From the NCBI GenBank assembly GCA_947631285.1, contig CANRKS010000020.1:1-13339 (forward strand): a stretch of 13,339 nucleotides of DNA, read 5' to 3'. Source of the DNA: an uncultured Bacilli bacterium. Lineage in GTDB: Bacteria; Bacillota_I; Bacilli_A; RF39; UBA660. Positions 13,070 to 13,339 of this stretch are shown here, in pieces. The translations under genes and the position numbers were made by a program. The notes below the pieces were generated by a model. The model was not told the origin of the DNA and searched no databases. It saw nothing but the letters and a program-made list of their open reading frames with translations. Each line of letters opens with the position of its first letter. Position 1 is the first letter of the stretch.

Positions 13070-13339
13070 TAAAATTTAAATTTTCTTCGATATTTTGAAT
13101 AGATTCAATAAAGTCATTATTTTCATTAGTTGTTTCTTCATTTTCATTATTTTCTTCTTCATTCTTATCAACAACACTAATAGTTGCTACTAATTGATTA
13201 TCTCTTAATGAAATTAATCTTAATCCTTGAGTAACACGACCTAATATAGAAATTTGATCAATTGGAAGTTTAATAGTTATACCAGCATTTGTCATAATTA
13301 CAACAGCTTTATCATCTTCTACAACTTTAGCTGCAACTA
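13056..13339 (-). CDS. gyrA: DNA gyrase subunit A, C-terminal end (partial)
   Basis: Only the last 94 codons are in the window; the gene continues past the right edge. The sequence VAAKVVEDDKAVVIM, then TNAGITIKLPIDQISILGRV and TQGLRLISLRD is the last beta-propeller blade of GyrA, and it continues into an acidic, disordered tail rich in Glu and Asn (NEEENNENEETTNENND), as at the end of B. subtilis GyrA. Together with GyrB it introduces negative supercoils. The TQG(L/V)RLI pattern and the acidic tail favour GyrA over ParC. It is transcribed toward the SRP RNA and tadA, in the same sense as the rest of the block. Confidence 0.93.
   Translation of the reverse strand, partial: VAAKVVEDDKAVVIMTNAGITIKLPIDQISILGRVTQGLRLISLRDNQLVATISVVDKNEEENNENEETTNENNDFIESIQNIEENLNFKDAN

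Noticed and set aside
1..13339. tRNA or rRNA genes, CRISPR arrays, insertion sequences, prophage genes
   Set aside because: No tRNA or rRNA signatures, no regularly spaced repeats, and no transposase or phage structural motifs were seen on either strand.

Overview
The window is AT-rich, uses the standard genetic code (TGG for Trp, no internal TGA) and has strong AGGAGG-type ribosome binding sites. Gene content and order are those of the origin-proximal arm of a low-GC Firmicute (class Bacilli). BofA, SpoVT and RicT homologues point to an endospore-forming ancestry. The short, Mycoplasma-like SRP RNA and the loosely conserved surface proteins suggest an uncultured gut lineage between the classical Bacilli and the Mollicutes. 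The lineage is inference; the gene identities are read from motifs.

Layout from right to left, because nearly everything is on the minus strand. The right edge holds the C-terminus of GyrA (13056 to beyond 13339). Next is a ~610 bp non-coding stretch (12444-13055). It carries three ParB sites (parS, TGTTTCACGTGAAACA type) and two copies of the Noc nucleoid-occlusion site (ATTTCCCGGGAAAT), arranged Noc site - parS - variant parS - parS - Noc site. It also holds a tiny promoter-hairpin-terminator unit on the plus strand and the SRP RNA gene with its own promoter. A run of closely packed genes follows: tadA, dnaX, ebfC (ybaB), recR, bofA, holB, ricT, trmN6 (yabB), pth, mfd, a small membrane protein and spoVT. 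A third Noc site lies between recR and bofA.

The left 2.3 kb is different in character. A plus-strand gene for a double-HTH Xre-type regulator faces, across a ~140 bp divergent promoter region with a 12 bp inverted repeat, a minus-strand pair of exported, cysteine-paired surface proteins. The second of these runs off the left edge.

Functionally the core block joins the clamp loader (DnaX tau/gamma and HolB delta-prime), recombination mediation (RecR and EbfC), transcription-coupled repair (Mfd), translation quality control (Pth, TadA, TrmN6, SRP RNA) and sporulation or developmental regulators (BofA, RicT, SpoVT). Points that stand out are the mixed parS/Noc cluster around the SRP RNA promoter, the isolated ~45 nt transcription unit inside it, and holB, which has no ATG, GTG or TTG start and appears to begin with ATA.
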